64,000 nucleotides of DNA from an uncultured Bacteroidales bacterium (GCA_944322575.1 CALUPK010000009.1:1-64000), one strand, 5' to 3'. Shown: positions 27,892 through 37,228, counted from the stretch's first letter. Notes: generated by a model from the sequence alone, not told the origin. Program-made: numbers and translations.

Positions 27892-28044
27892 GGCAGGTGC
27901 CGACAAAAGTGGTATTTCCCCGTCACTTTCCCGCCGTGCCTTTTGAGTCAGCCCCTTCCAGTGCCCTCCTGCGGGTATTCCTGGTTTTCGTTGACTGGCA
28001 GGTGCCGGGGAAAGCGGCCTTTCTCCGTCACCTTCTCATGCGGG
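27892..28044. repeat. Degenerate 105-bp-period tandem repeat
   Basis: Two copies of a segment of about 48 bases, both starting GGCAGGTGCC and running through AAAG-GG--TTTC-CCGTCAC-TTC, start at 27892 and 27997 (period 105). They lie in the 328-base gap between pnuC and hsp20, where no credible gene is found. The copies differ at several positions. Confidence 0.6.
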
Positions 28045-28048
28045 CAGC

Positions 28049-28088
28049 AAAAAAGCCGCGCTCCGATGCAGGTCGAAGTGCGGCTTCT
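28049..28088 (-). terminator. Terminator of hsp20
   Basis: On the minus strand AAGCCGC (28080-28086) pairs with GCGGCTT (28053-28059), followed by a run of T. It lies about 38 bases after the hsp20 stop. Confidence 0.75.
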
Positions 28089-28123
28089 GGGTTTGTTGCA
28101 GCCTTGGACTGAAGGGCCGTCGG

Positions 28124-28579
28124 CTATTTGATATCAATGAATCTTTCTTTAGGTGTGACAGGGACCTCGGTCATCTTGGGCAGGGTGATGTTCAGTACAC
28201 CGTGCTCCATGCTGGCACTGATCTCTTCCTTCTTGATGTCGTCGGGGAGAAGCAGGGCCTGTTCGAAGTGGGAGTAGGAGAACTCCCTTCTGAGGTATTT
28301 CTCGTCCTTCTTCTCTTCTTTGTGCTCGTCCTTGTGCTCGAGGGTGACCACCAGTTCGTTCTCTTCGTTGATGCGGATCTTGAAGTCGTTCTTGGACATG
28401 CCGGGGGCGGCTATCTCGACTGTGTACTCCTTGTCATTCTCCTTTACGTTGATGGCAGGGGACGAAGTCCTCATCATGTTTCCGAAATGTCTGAAGTCAT
28501 CATCGAAAAAGTCATTGAAAAAAGCGGGCAGCCAATTCTGCTGTGTTCTTCTGCTGGGTACCATAATGTTATCCTCCAT
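28124..28579 (-). CDS. Small heat-shock protein, Hsp20/alpha-crystallin family
   Basis: A 151-residue chaperone of the alpha-crystallin family. It begins with a helical arm (NWLPAFFNDFFDDD), followed by the crystallin beta-sandwich (about residues 40-135), with the typical APGMSKNDFKI and HGVLNITLPK motifs. These oligomers hold unfolding proteins during heat or oxidative stress. A sigma-54-like GG-N10-GC promoter, flanked upstream by an inverted repeat pair, lies about 180 bases ahead of the start codon, consistent with stress control. A terminator follows. Confidence 0.95.
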   Translation of the reverse strand: MEDNIMVPSRRTQQNWLPAFFNDFFDDDFRHFGNMMRTSSPAINVKENDKEYTVEIAAPGMSKNDFKIRINEENELVVTLEHKDEHKEEKKDEKYLRREFSYSHFEQALLLPDDIKKEEISASMEHGVLNITLPKMTEVPVTPKERFIDIK

Positions 28580-28754
28580 AATTTTAAATTGTTTCTTAAA
28601 ATGTTTCCGAACGTCTCAGGTCTTTCAGAGGAGGCTGCGGATTCGTTTCTGAATCCTGTCGCCCCGTTCTTCCGGACCTTCCCGGGAGTCTTTCCGGTGC
28701 CCCTCACCGGGGTCTCCGTTCCGCCCTCCCTTTCGGGCGTTCGATAGAGGATAT

Positions 28755-28770
28755 CGCAAATTGTGGACCA
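28755..28770 (-). promoter_or_regulatory. Sigma-54-like -24/-12 promoter of hsp20
   Basis: On the minus strand TGGTCCACAATTTGCG contains GG and GC separated by exactly 10 bases, fitting the TGGCAC-N5-TTGC pattern of RpoN promoters. Transcription would start near 28744 and give a leader of about 165 bases before the hsp20 ATG. A pair of symmetric sites lies 45-110 bases further upstream. Confidence 0.6.
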
Positions 28771-28815
28771 GGGGGCTTTGGCACGCGGAGGCTTGACGGA
28801 ATGTCGCATTTTCCC

Positions 28816-28867
28816 GCCAAATTGTCACAAAATCCCTGAAAATCAATAGGTTAAGTGACAAATTGGC
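28816..28867. repeat. Inverted repeat upstream of the hsp20 promoter
   Basis: GCCAAATTGTCAC (28816-28828) and GTGACAAATTGGC (28855-28867) match as an inverted pair with one mismatch across a 26-base spacer; similarity continues outward into A/T-rich flanks. Position, 46-111 bases upstream of the -24/-12 element, suits enhancer sites for a sigma-54 activator. Confidence 0.6.
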
Positions 28868-28906
28868 AGAAAAAGGGATGTTTACAACAATGCCGCTTAG
28901 AGAGCG

Positions 28907-29076
28907 CACCTTCTGAAGGTGAGGCGGAAAGGGGGAAAACAGCTCACCTTCGGAAGGTGGGACGAGGGAGTTGGGAGCGAAATTGCGTGTACAGACGCTA
29001 CAGAGGGCTTCAGGCGATTGCGCACCTTCGGAAGGTGAGGCAGAAATGCGGGAAAACAGCCCACCTTCGGAAGGTG
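28907..29076. repeat. Array of four 15-bp palindromes (region 1)
   Basis: Near-perfect palindromes CACCTTCGGAAGGTG start at 28907 (one change), 28945, 29023 and 29062, at spacings 38, 78 and 39. The sequence between copies 1-2 is related to that between 3-4 (GAGGC-GAAA--GGGAAAACAGC), so the array is also a tandem repeat of about 116 bases. The same array, in the opposite strand orientation, occurs at 50492-50623. It fills part of the 577-base gap between sufB and hsp20; no gene is found there. GGTGCCGTTGCGG at 29111-29123 recurs in region 2. Confidence 0.85.
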
Positions 29077-29156
29077 GGACGAGGCGGCTGGAAACGGAAC
29101 CGCGGGAAACGGTGCCGTTGCGGTAGATGAGGTGGTGGAGTCGAAGACGAGATGCC

Positions 29157-30593
<1,437 letters not shown>

Positions 30594-30647
30594 AATCAAT
30601 CCTTGCTTTTTGCAAAAGTCGGACCGCAAAGATGATGATTTTTTCGC

Positions 30648-30655
30648 TATGTTTG
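30648..30655 (+). promoter_or_regulatory. -7 box of the 30682-31203 gene
   Basis: TATGTTTG on the plus strand, 26 bases upstream of the ATG. A weaker CATCTTTG faces sufB at 30627-30634 on the minus strand. Confidence 0.5.
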
Positions 30656-30681
30656 CAGTGTTAACATTAAAATGTCGATAT

Positions 30682-31203
30682 ATGAAGAAAGTTATTGCTG
30701 CCTTATCCGTCCTGATTACGGCATCTCTCATGGCAGCAGCCCAGTATGTACCGCAAGAAGCAACCCTGTATTACAAGGCCGGCAACGTCTACACCACCGA
30801 TGGCGACATCAAGCTGACCAAAGCCAACGCCCTGAACTATTTTTCGTCCTTGGACGACTACGAAAACTATTGGCTTAAAGGCAAGAGACTCTTCACTGCC
30901 GGCATTGTGGTCAGTTCTGTCGGAGCAGGTCTGGCTTTGGGAGGCTATCTTTTCGATGTCATCAACATTTCATTTTTCTGGGAAAATGACCCGGAGACTC
31001 CTCAGATGTATGTCCCCATTCTGTCGTTTGCCGGATGGATTTTCGGAGGAGCAATGTTAGTGGCAAGCGTACCTTTATATTGGGTCGGTACGGTAAAGCT
31101 GAAGAAGGCTGCGGCAGCAGGAGGCCCTGAAGGCCTGGCATTTGAGCCGGAGCTGTCCTTCGTCTCCAAGTCCGGCGGTATCGGTCTTGCTGTTAACTTC
31201 TGA
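30682..31203 (+). CDS. Small exported membrane protein, unknown function
   Basis: A 173-residue protein with a signal peptide (residues 1-21, ending AAA-Q), a conserved [20 protein letters not shown] block, and two hydrophobic segments (about residues 74-95 and 115-140) ahead of [15 protein letters not shown] do not recognise a named family. A shorter paralogue with the same start block, [12 protein letters not shown] block and C-terminal [14 protein letters not shown] block is at 34127-34566 but is frameshifted. The start at 30682 is the only one giving a signal peptide. It is read away from sufB across a shared promoter region. Confidence 0.75.
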   Translation: MKKVIAALSVLITASLMAAAQYVPQEATLYYKAGNVYTTDGDIKLTKANALNYFSSLDDYENYWLKGKRLFTAGIVVSSVGAGLALGGYLFDVINISFFWENDPETPQMYVPILSFAGWIFGGAMLVASVPLYWVGTVKLKKAAAAGGPEGLAFEPELSFVSKSGGIGLAVNF

Positions 31204-31263
31204 TCCGGTCAGGACCCTGCAGCCAAATTTTTGCTAACTTAGCGGACTGACAAATTCTTGAAA

Positions 31264-32268
31264 ATGGCAACGGAAATATCATCAATCGGCAAGCAGGCCC
31301 TGATGTCGCGGCTCTTCGATGGCAGCGGTTTCGTGAATGAGCGGGGCTGCACGTTCTCCGGGGACGGGGACTTAGGCACGGTACACAAGGTGTTCATGGA
31401 AAAGGTGGATTTCGACTTGACGTACAATCCGCTGCGGCATCTCGGGCACAAGCTGGCCCTGAATGTCATCGGGGAGCTGTACGCGGGTATGTATTCTCCT
31501 GTGGGTATGGATGTGGTAGTGGCCCTGTCCAACCGATTCTCGGCCGAGGATGTGCAGGATCTGTGGGAGGGAGTCACCGCAGCGGCGAAGGAGCACGGTG
31601 CGGGGCATCTGGGCCTCGACCTTATCCCCTCTGCGGCCGGAATGGTGGTGAGCATCGCGGCCTGGGGCTCCGCCGGAAAGGAGGTGGCTCAGAAGCGGAA
31701 GAAGGCTCAGTCGAAGGACCTTCTGGTGCTTAGCGGTGACCTCGGAGCGGCCTATATGGGGCTGCACGTGCTGGAGAGGGAAAAAGCTGCATTTGAGGGC
31801 ACTCCCGGCGGAGCTGCACCCAAGCAGCCGGATCTTACGCAGTACAAATACATTGTAGGCGAATACCTCAGCCCTTACATCAAGCCGGGTATTCCGGGAC
31901 GTTTCTCCGAGGCGGGAATTATCCCGTGCGGAGGATATTTCGTCAGCAGGGGCCTCGGGGAAGCGGCCAAGCGCATTGCCGCTGATACGAGCCTCGGAGT
32001 CAAGATCTACGTAGGGAAGATTCCGATTGCCTCCAAGACATTCGAGATGGCGCAGGAACTGAACCTCGATCCCATTACTGCCGCCGTCAACGGTGGGGAT
32101 GACTACCGTCTTCTGTATATTGTCCCCCTCGAGTTCCACGAAACGCTCCGCCATGACTTCCAGGACTGGGACATCATCGGCCACCTCGCCCGTCCCGAAG
32201 TCGGAGAGGTCCTCGTCACCCCCGAGGGAGCGGAGATAGGCATCCATGCCCAGGGCTATGAACAATAA
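31264..32268 (+). CDS. AIR-synthase-like kinase, probable thiamine-monophosphate kinase
   Basis: A 334-residue protein of the PurM/SelD/ThiL fold. Gly-Asp-Gly-Asp near residue 33, the HLGHKLALNVIGELYAGM stretch and the C-terminal AVNGGDDYRLLY (G-G-D-D/E-Y, the ThiL signature) support a ThiL-like kinase making thiamine diphosphate. The start is ATG 31264 (a TTG lies just upstream). ThiL assignment is likely but PurM-like relatives of unknown function exist in Bacteroidetes. Before insertion of the KilA-N fragment the fucosidase start would have followed only 15 bases after this gene's stop. Confidence 0.8.
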   Translation: MATEISSIGKQALMSRLFDGSGFVNERGCTFSGDGDLGTVHKVFMEKVDFDLTYNPLRHLGHKLALNVIGELYAGMYSPVGMDVVVALSNRFSAEDVQDLWEGVTAAAKEHGAGHLGLDLIPSAAGMVVSIAAWGSAGKEVAQKRKKAQSKDLLVLSGDLGAAYMGLHVLEREKAAFEGTPGGAAPKQPDLTQYKYIVGEYLSPYIKPGIPGRFSEAGIIPCGGYFVSRGLGEAAKRIAADTSLGVKIYVGKIPIASKTFEMAQELNLDPITAAVNGGDDYRLLYIVPLEFHETLRHDFQDWDIIGHLARPEVGEVLVTPEGAEIGIHAQGYEQ

Positions 32269-32270
32269 TT

Positions 32271-32293
32271 TTACTGAAATACAATGAAAAAGC
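32271..32293 (+). repeat. 23-bp direct repeat, left copy
   Basis: TTACTGAAATACAATGAAAA plus AGC is repeated exactly at 32528-32550. This copy supplies the ATG of the KilA-N fragment. Confidence 0.9.
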
Positions 32294-32511
32294 CGATTCT
32301 CCATATAGACAATGCAGAAATCAGCCTCCTTCCGTTGGGTCAGGAGGATTATATTTCATTAACGGATATGGCTCACAGCCAAATGCAGGAACATATCATA
32401 TTCCGATGGATGAGCCTTAAAAGCACAATTGAATACATTGGCGAATGGGAAGCATTGTATAATCCGGATTTTAATTATACCGAATTCGGTACAATTAGAA
32501 ATAAACAATAG
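32284..32511 (+). pseudogene. KilA-N domain fragment
   Basis: A 75-residue frame with the start of the KilA-N domain: EDYISLTDMAHSQMQE, then FRWMSLKSTIEYIGEWEALY and DFNYTEFGTIRN. KilA-N proteins are phage or mobile-element regulators of about 270 residues; here the protein ends just after TEFGTIRN, losing most of the domain. It sits in a 257-base block bounded by 23-bp direct repeats, one of which provides its ATG. Composition is more AT-rich than the genes on both sides. Likely non-functional. Confidence 0.85.
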
Positions 32512-32527
32512 GAACTTATTGAAATAG

Positions 32528-32550
32528 TTACTGAAATACAATGAAAAAGC
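32528..32550 (+). repeat. 23-bp direct repeat, right copy
   Basis: Exact copy of 32271-32293. It contains the fucosidase ATG (32541) and its upstream leader, so the two repeats duplicate the start region of that gene. Confidence 0.9.
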
Positions 32551-33890
32551 ATCTACTGTCCATTGCGGCCCTGTCCCTGCTGGCAGCTGCCGCAGCCTCT
32601 TCTGCCTCGGCGCAGGAGAACTATCAGCCTTCGCCCGAGATTGTGGCGGCGCAGGAGCAGTTCCGGGAGAACCGGTTCGGAATATTCATTCACTGGGGTA
32701 TTTACTCCATGTACGGCCAGGGCGAGTGGGCTCTGAATTACAACGGGCTGACCCACGAGGAGTACAGCAAGATGGCCGGGGGCTTCTATCCCGCCGATTT
32801 CGATGCGGCAGAGTGGGTGAGCGCCATCAAGGCCTCCGGAGCTAAGTACATCTGCATCACTACCCGTCATCACGACGGTTTCTCGATGTTCGACAGCAAG
32901 TGTACGGACTACGACATCATGGACGCCACCCCCTTCAAGCGCGACATCATCGCCGAGCTGGCCGCCGAATGCGAGCGTCAGGACATACCCCTGCATTTCT
33001 ATTACTCGCTGATCGACTGGGGCCGCACCGATGCACCCCGCGGACGTACCGGTCAGGGTACGGGCCGTCCCGAGGCCACCGACCCCGACACCTATTTCGA
33101 TTTCATGAAGTGCCAGCTGACCGAGCTGCTGACCCGCTACGGCAAGGTGGGCTGCATCTGGTTTGACGGCAACTGGGACCATGAGGAGTGGGAGCAGCCC
33201 TACGACTACCGTTACGATGAGCTGTACCCGCTGATTCATGAGCTCCAGCCCGGGTGCCTGATCGGCAACAACCACCACATCACTCCCTATCCCGGTGAGG
33301 ACATCCAGATCTTCGAGCGCGATATCCCCGGCGAGAATACAGCCGGATGGCACAGCGGCGGAGTCAGCACGACCCTCCCTCTCGAGACCTGCCAGACCAT
33401 GAACGGCTCCTGGGGCTACCGCATGACCGACCAGAACTACAAGAGCGTGGATGAGCTCATCCGCTACCTCGTCTCCACTGCCGGCCGTGACGCCAACCTG
33501 CTGCTCAACGTAGGCCCCCAGCCCGACGGCAATATACCCGCCGCGGCCCTCGAGCGCTTAGCCGCTATGGGCGAGTGGCTCGGCACCTACGGCGAGACTA
33601 TCTACGGCACCCGCAGCACCCTCGTGAAACCCCAGCCCTGGGGCGTGACCACCCATAAGGACGACCGGATGTGGCTGCACGTCTTCCCCGCCGACGCCTT
33701 CAAGGCCGCCTCTGACGGACAGATCTACGTGCCCTACAAGGACGGCCGGAAAGTCGCCTCAGTCACACCTTACGGCTCCTCCGATGTGAAACTCGCCTTC
33801 AAGCAGTACAAGGAAGGCCTTTTCATCACCCTGCCCGAGGACATGCCCGCCGATGTGCCCGATTATGTTGTCGAGGTGACGTTCAAGTAG
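32541..33890 (+). CDS. Secreted alpha-L-fucosidase (GH29)
   Basis: A 449-residue exoglycosidase that releases L-fucose from mucin or milk glycans. A signal peptide (to about residue 24, ASAQ) precedes a catalytic barrel. Family motifs are FGIFIHWGIYSM, CITTRHHDGFSMFDS and the nucleophile Asp209 in CIWFDGNW. The NLLLNVGPQPDGNIP stretch is typical near the end of the catalytic domain, after which a short beta domain (about 365-449) follows. It has no SusCD partners here. The start region is duplicated upstream by an inserted KilA-N fragment, which could alter its expression. Confidence 0.95.
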   Translation: MKKHLLSIAALSLLAAAAASSASAQENYQPSPEIVAAQEQFRENRFGIFIHWGIYSMYGQGEWALNYNGLTHEEYSKMAGGFYPADFDAAEWVSAIKASGAKYICITTRHHDGFSMFDSKCTDYDIMDATPFKRDIIAELAAECERQDIPLHFYYSLIDWGRTDAPRGRTGQGTGRPEATDPDTYFDFMKCQLTELLTRYGKVGCIWFDGNWDHEEWEQPYDYRYDELYPLIHELQPGCLIGNNHHITPYPGEDIQIFERDIPGENTAGWHSGGVSTTLPLETCQTMNGSWGYRMTDQNYKSVDELIRYLVSTAGRDANLLLNVGPQPDGNIPAAALERLAAMGEWLGTYGETIYGTRSTLVKPQPWGVTTHKDDRMWLHVFPADAFKAASDGQIYVPYKDGRKVASVTPYGSSDVKLAFKQYKEGLFITLPEDMPADVPDYVVEVTFK

Positions 33891-33970
33891 CAGTCCCGGC
33901 TGTCAGTCGCGGTATCGCGGAGCATTTGCTCTGCTGAATTTGTTGATTATCATCCGATTGAGATAGAAGT

Positions 33971-34010
33971 GCGCTCCCGAAAGCTCATTGCGAAGTGGCT
34001 TCGGGAGCGC
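33971..34010 (+). terminator. Hairpin after the fucosidase gene
   Basis: A perfect 11-bp stem GCGCTCCCGAA/TTCGGGAGCGC (33971-33981 with 34000-34010) without a strong T run. Probably a terminator or 3' mRNA stabiliser. The 236-base gap between the fucosidase and the next gene shows nothing else. Confidence 0.6.
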
Positions 34011-34126
34011 ATTGTTGTATTATGTCGCTGATAATCAGAATGCGGAGAAATGATATCGCTCCAGTGAATTAGAATGGTTTGTCAGCGGTGTCAGCGGGAT
34101 GCATCGGCGCAGGATGCCACACTGAC

Positions 34127-34566
34127 TCAAAAGTTCAGCGCGAGCCCTATCCCGCCTGACTGGGTCACGAAGGACAGTTCAGGTGTGTATGCCACGGAGC
34201 CTGTACTGCCTGCACCGGCGGCCTTCTTCAGCTTGACCGTGCCGACCCAGTATAGTGGCACGCTGACCAGTACCAGAGTGCCTCCGACGGCACTTCCCAA
34301 CACGATTCCTGCTCCGACCGAGCTTACCACGATACCGGCTGTGAACAGCCTCTTGCCGCTGAGCCAGTAGCGCTCGTAGTCGTCGACGGAACTGAAATAG
34401 TTGAGGGCGTTGGCCTTCGTCAGCTTCACGCCGCCGTCAGAGGGGAGTAGACATTGCCGGCCTTATAATACAGCGCTCCGCCGTCTCCTGCATACTGGGC
34501 ACTGGCTGCAAAAACTGATACCACCGTCAGAACGGCAATCAGTAAGTTCACTTTTATCGTCTTCAT
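34127..34566 (-). pseudogene. Frameshifted paralogue of the 30682-31203 membrane protein
   Basis: The frame from ATG 34566 gives a signal peptide and [10 protein letters not shown], then runs into a stop. A second frame begins [20 protein letters not shown] and continues to [14 protein letters not shown] and LNF at 34127. Adding one base to the run of four G at 34442-34445 (CCCC on the coding strand) joins them into one protein closely parallel to the gene at 30682, though shorter in the membrane region. It follows the 34596-35153 gene by 29 bases and may belong to its operon. Decay, phase variation or assembly error are all possible. Confidence 0.75.
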
Positions 34567-34595
34567 ACAAAATAATTTAAGTTGCTGCAATGGAG

Positions 34596-35153
34596 TTAGA
34601 ATACGAATCCGAAGCGGTATTGCAGATAAGGAGCGAGATACAGGTAGTTCATAATACCGATTCTTCCTCCGACACTAAATTCACCGAACCAATGTTTCCC
34701 CCAGACCCTGCGGATGCCGTACATCGGAGTGATACTGAGGTCAAAGGGGCCACTGAGAGCGCCTTGAATCTTGATGGCCACGAAGTCGGCGGAGTTCTTG
34801 AATGTGCTCTTGCCCAGTCTGGCGCGTCTGCCGAAGTTGGTGTAGAAACGAGGCTCGATATTTATTCCTAAGCTTGACGTAAAGGTAAATTCTGTCTTGT
34901 GGTAGTTACCTAAATAATAGAGTCCGGAAGGGACCATGCCGGCACGGAATACCATGGAGAAGCTGCCTCCGAGCTTCTGTTCATAGCCGTACTCGATGCC
35001 GACGATCTGCACGGAGAACGAGTGGTTGGATACGGCCTTCGGTTTTTCTGAGGAGACGATGATGGTGTCGGCTGCTGTCTCTGTCGCCGGCAAGGCCAGA
35101 GCCTTCGCTGAAGTCATGACGGCGAGTAAAATGAGTAGTTTCAGTCGTTTCAT
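34596..35153 (-). CDS. Predicted outer-membrane beta-barrel protein, unknown
   Basis: A 185-residue protein with a signal peptide (about residues 1-20) and alternating short hydrophobic/aromatic strands (such as SVQIVGIEYGYEQKLGGSF, YGIRRVWGKHWFGEFSVG) ending YLQYRFGFVF with the C-terminal Phe expected of an outer-membrane barrel. Probably an 8-strand barrel of the porin-family type; substrate unknown. The start at 35153 gives the signal peptide; a TAATTTTG box lies 27 bases upstream. The frameshifted small membrane protein gene follows. Confidence 0.7.
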   Translation of the reverse strand: MKRLKLLILLAVMTSAKALALPATETAADTIIVSSEKPKAVSNHSFSVQIVGIEYGYEQKLGGSFSMVFRAGMVPSGLYYLGNYHKTEFTFTSSLGINIEPRFYTNFGRRARLGKSTFKNSADFVAIKIQGALSGPFDLSITPMYGIRRVWGKHWFGEFSVGGRIGIMNYLYLAPYLQYRFGFVF

Positions 35154-35180
35154 GTTGCTTTGTGTTATTTTATTTCCCGG

Positions 35181-35188
35181 CAAAATTA
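35181..35188 (-). promoter_or_regulatory. -7 box of the 34596-35153 gene
   Basis: TAATTTTG on the minus strand, 27 bases upstream of the ATG, in strongly AT-rich DNA. Confidence 0.5.
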
Positions 35189-35293
35189 CCTGATAAAAAT
35201 TTTACAAAAGAAATAAAAGTTTTACATCATAGTATGTAAAGAAAAGATAATCAGCTGTGTTTGTAAATAGGGCGTGGTAAAAGTCTAATAAGG

Positions 35294-36979
35294 TCAGTTT
35301 GATATCTTACGTTCATGTAGTTGATCGCGGAGATGGATAAGATAGAGGTCTATGTTTGTGTCGTGTTCGGTGAGACCGAGTTTTTTGCGGATGTCGCTGC
35401 TGATGATGTAGTGACGGGAAATATTGAGATAATGACCGATTTCCTTGCCGCGAAGGCCTATCAGATACAGGTTGCAGATGTCGATTTCCTGTTCGCTGAG
35501 TTGTTTTTCTTTTAAAAAAGAAGTTAGTTGAGGGTACATGGCTGATATGTAGTCCCTGAGATTTTGCAGGAGGACGTTTTTGTCCGCTACTAACGAATTG
35601 AGCTCTTTTTCTACCGGCCTGGACAGTCCGTTGTGGGCAATGTACGAGGCAACCAGTTTATGAAACAGTGACATTCTGTATTCTATCTTATTGCGGAGCA
35701 TTTCACTGTTTTTGCTGTTTTTCACAAAGTCAGCCAGAGTATTCTCGTATTTTACCTGAAGAGCCATGTTATCCTTTTCAAGTTTCTTTTGCGTGCTTTC
35801 CAGCTGCTTCTTGCTGTGCTCCAGTTTTTTTTCTCTTTTCTTTGTTTTTCTAAGTGTCAGCATCAATATAGTTCCCGTCAGTATGGCTCCGAGAATAGCG
35901 ATAATTAAGCTGTAAGTGAGTCTTATCCTTTTCAGTTCCGCATCAAATTTCTCATCTTGATATTTGGTCTCATCATTGTATATACCCTGTCTTTCTTCGG
36001 TATCAAGTTGTACATACTGCTTCAGGTAGTCGTAAGCCTGTATGGTGTCACCATTACTTTCATGAATGTAGGCGGATGCCAGATAATAACGCTGTTCTGA
36101 CGTGTGCCGTTTTTCGTATAGAGGATATCGCCCGACAGCACTGAGCGCGGAGTCAATATCATCTATTTTCCAGTATGCCAAAGCAATAGACAGCCAATCA
36201 ATAGCATCTGTTTTTTTTATCGTAGAAATGTACTCATTTATGGTCGTCTTTATAGTTGCAGTCGAATCGGTCGGTAGGGCACTGAGGAGAGTGCTGTAGA
36301 AAGCACTTTTAACAGGTTCTGTCATAAAGGGTATCAATTGTTTCAACTCTTCAATGTATGCTGACTGGCCGGCAGTGTCATTCAGAATCAAACTTGTATT
36401 GAGGGCAGCGGACAACTCTTTAGCATAACGGGAGGTGTCCCCTGCATTTTTAAAGAAGGAAGCGGCCTTAACCGCATTGTCCTCAGCATCGTGAAATTGG
36501 TATAGTTGATAGTATATGGCTTTCTTAGCAGAATAAAGCCGTCCCGACATTAAATGGTTCTCATTCCGGGGTACATATCTCTCAGCTTCTATGTAGCAGC
36601 GCATAGCGCCCTCATTGTCTCCGGCGTTTTCCTTTATCCTTCCGAGGTAGTAAAGCGTCTTGAGCTTGTCCTCCGCGCTGCCGTGATGCCTGTAGTACTT
36701 GACGGCCGGGCGGATGATGCTGTCGGTGGCCAGGTCGATGTAATTTTTGTCCATGACTTGGGAGTAGAGCAGGGCGTATCGGGCTTTGAGGCGTCTGGTG
36801 TTCAGTTCTTCGGTGTGGATGCTGTCCAGCATGGTGTAGACCACCGCCGGGTCCTCTGTCTCCATTACTTCCTCGGCCTTGTCGAGAACGGCCTTAATAT
36901 GCGGCTTGTCCGTGCAGCTGATGAGGAACAGGCTGGCGGACATGAACAGGAATATCAGAGTATAACGCAGATGTTTCAT
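35294..36979 (-). CDS. TPR lipoprotein with transmembrane helix and helix-turn-helix
   Basis: A 561-residue regulator. A lipobox ends at Cys22 (FLISC); TPR-like helical repeats fill residues 30-360; one membrane helix (SLIIAILGAILTGTILML) is followed by a long coiled coil and a C-terminal LuxR-type helix-turn-helix (LSEQEIDICNLYLIGLRGKE and IGHYLNISRHYI). The N-terminal sensor would face the periplasm and the DNA-binding end the cytoplasm. It belongs to the same group as the genes at 59722-61413 and 20775-21920. The -7 box is only four bases from the ATG. Ligand and targets unknown. Confidence 0.82.
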   Translation of the reverse strand: MKHLRYTLIFLFMSASLFLISCTDKPHIKAVLDKAEEVMETEDPAVVYTMLDSIHTEELNTRRLKARYALLYSQVMDKNYIDLATDSIIRPAVKYYRHHGSAEDKLKTLYYLGRIKENAGDNEGAMRCYIEAERYVPRNENHLMSGRLYSAKKAIYYQLYQFHDAEDNAVKAASFFKNAGDTSRYAKELSAALNTSLILNDTAGQSAYIEELKQLIPFMTEPVKSAFYSTLLSALPTDSTATIKTTINEYISTIKKTDAIDWLSIALAYWKIDDIDSALSAVGRYPLYEKRHTSEQRYYLASAYIHESNGDTIQAYDYLKQYVQLDTEERQGIYNDETKYQDEKFDAELKRIRLTYSLIIAILGAILTGTILMLTLRKTKKREKKLEHSKKQLESTQKKLEKDNMALQVKYENTLADFVKNSKNSEMLRNKIEYRMSLFHKLVASYIAHNGLSRPVEKELNSLVADKNVLLQNLRDYISAMYPQLTSFLKEKQLSEQEIDICNLYLIGLRGKEIGHYLNISRHYIISSDIRKKLGLTEHDTNIDLYLIHLRDQLHERKISN

Positions 36980-36983
36980 GCGG

Positions 36984-36991
36984 CAAAGATA
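36984..36991 (-). promoter_or_regulatory. -7 box next to the start codon of the 35294-36979 gene
   Basis: TATCTTTG on the minus strand ends four bases before the ATG, so the transcript would begin at or near the A of ATG (leaderless). Confidence 0.5.
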
Positions 36992-37006
36992 GCGGATTTC
37001 CGCCAA

Positions 37007-37228
37007 TTACAGCAGATCCGCCATGTATACAGGAAGGCATATAACATCCTTGTCTTTACGCAGGTCCTTAGTGTAGAGAAGATACCGGTTGAGAATCCTC
37101 GCTGAATACTTAGAATGTATAGTAAAACAGTTCATTGCCTGCACTTTTCAGCATCTGGGCGATGACATTCTCGTAAATATATCCCAAATCAGCGGGGAGT
37201 TTGTCGGAAAATGGAAAATGTTCGGGTT
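37007..37228 (-). pseudogene. Relic of an AAA ATPase (DUF4143 type)
   Basis: In two overlapping frames the minus strand reads FPFSDKLPADLGYIYENVIA plus QMLKSAGNELFYYTF (37110-37228) and then SKYSARILNRYLLYTKDLRK plus DKDVICLPVYMADLL ending at 37007. Both match consecutive parts of the C-terminal half of the AAA/DUF4143 ATPase family (the second is its very end), but the segment that normally joins them, which would hold the nuclease-like core, is missing. It is therefore a decayed copy. It lies between the 3' end of the corrinoid operon and the regulator gene. Confidence 0.7.

Noticed and set aside
27841..28131. 96-codon frame between pnuC and hsp20
   Set aside because: Covers the tandem repeat and the hsp20 terminator; no start context or similarity.
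28776..28795. TGGCACG on the plus strand as a sigma-54 -24 box
   Set aside because: No GC at the required distance and no gene start downstream on that strand.
28907..29076. Palindrome array as a CRISPR
   Set aside because: Units are only 15 bp, spacers are related to each other and differ in length, and no cas gene is near.
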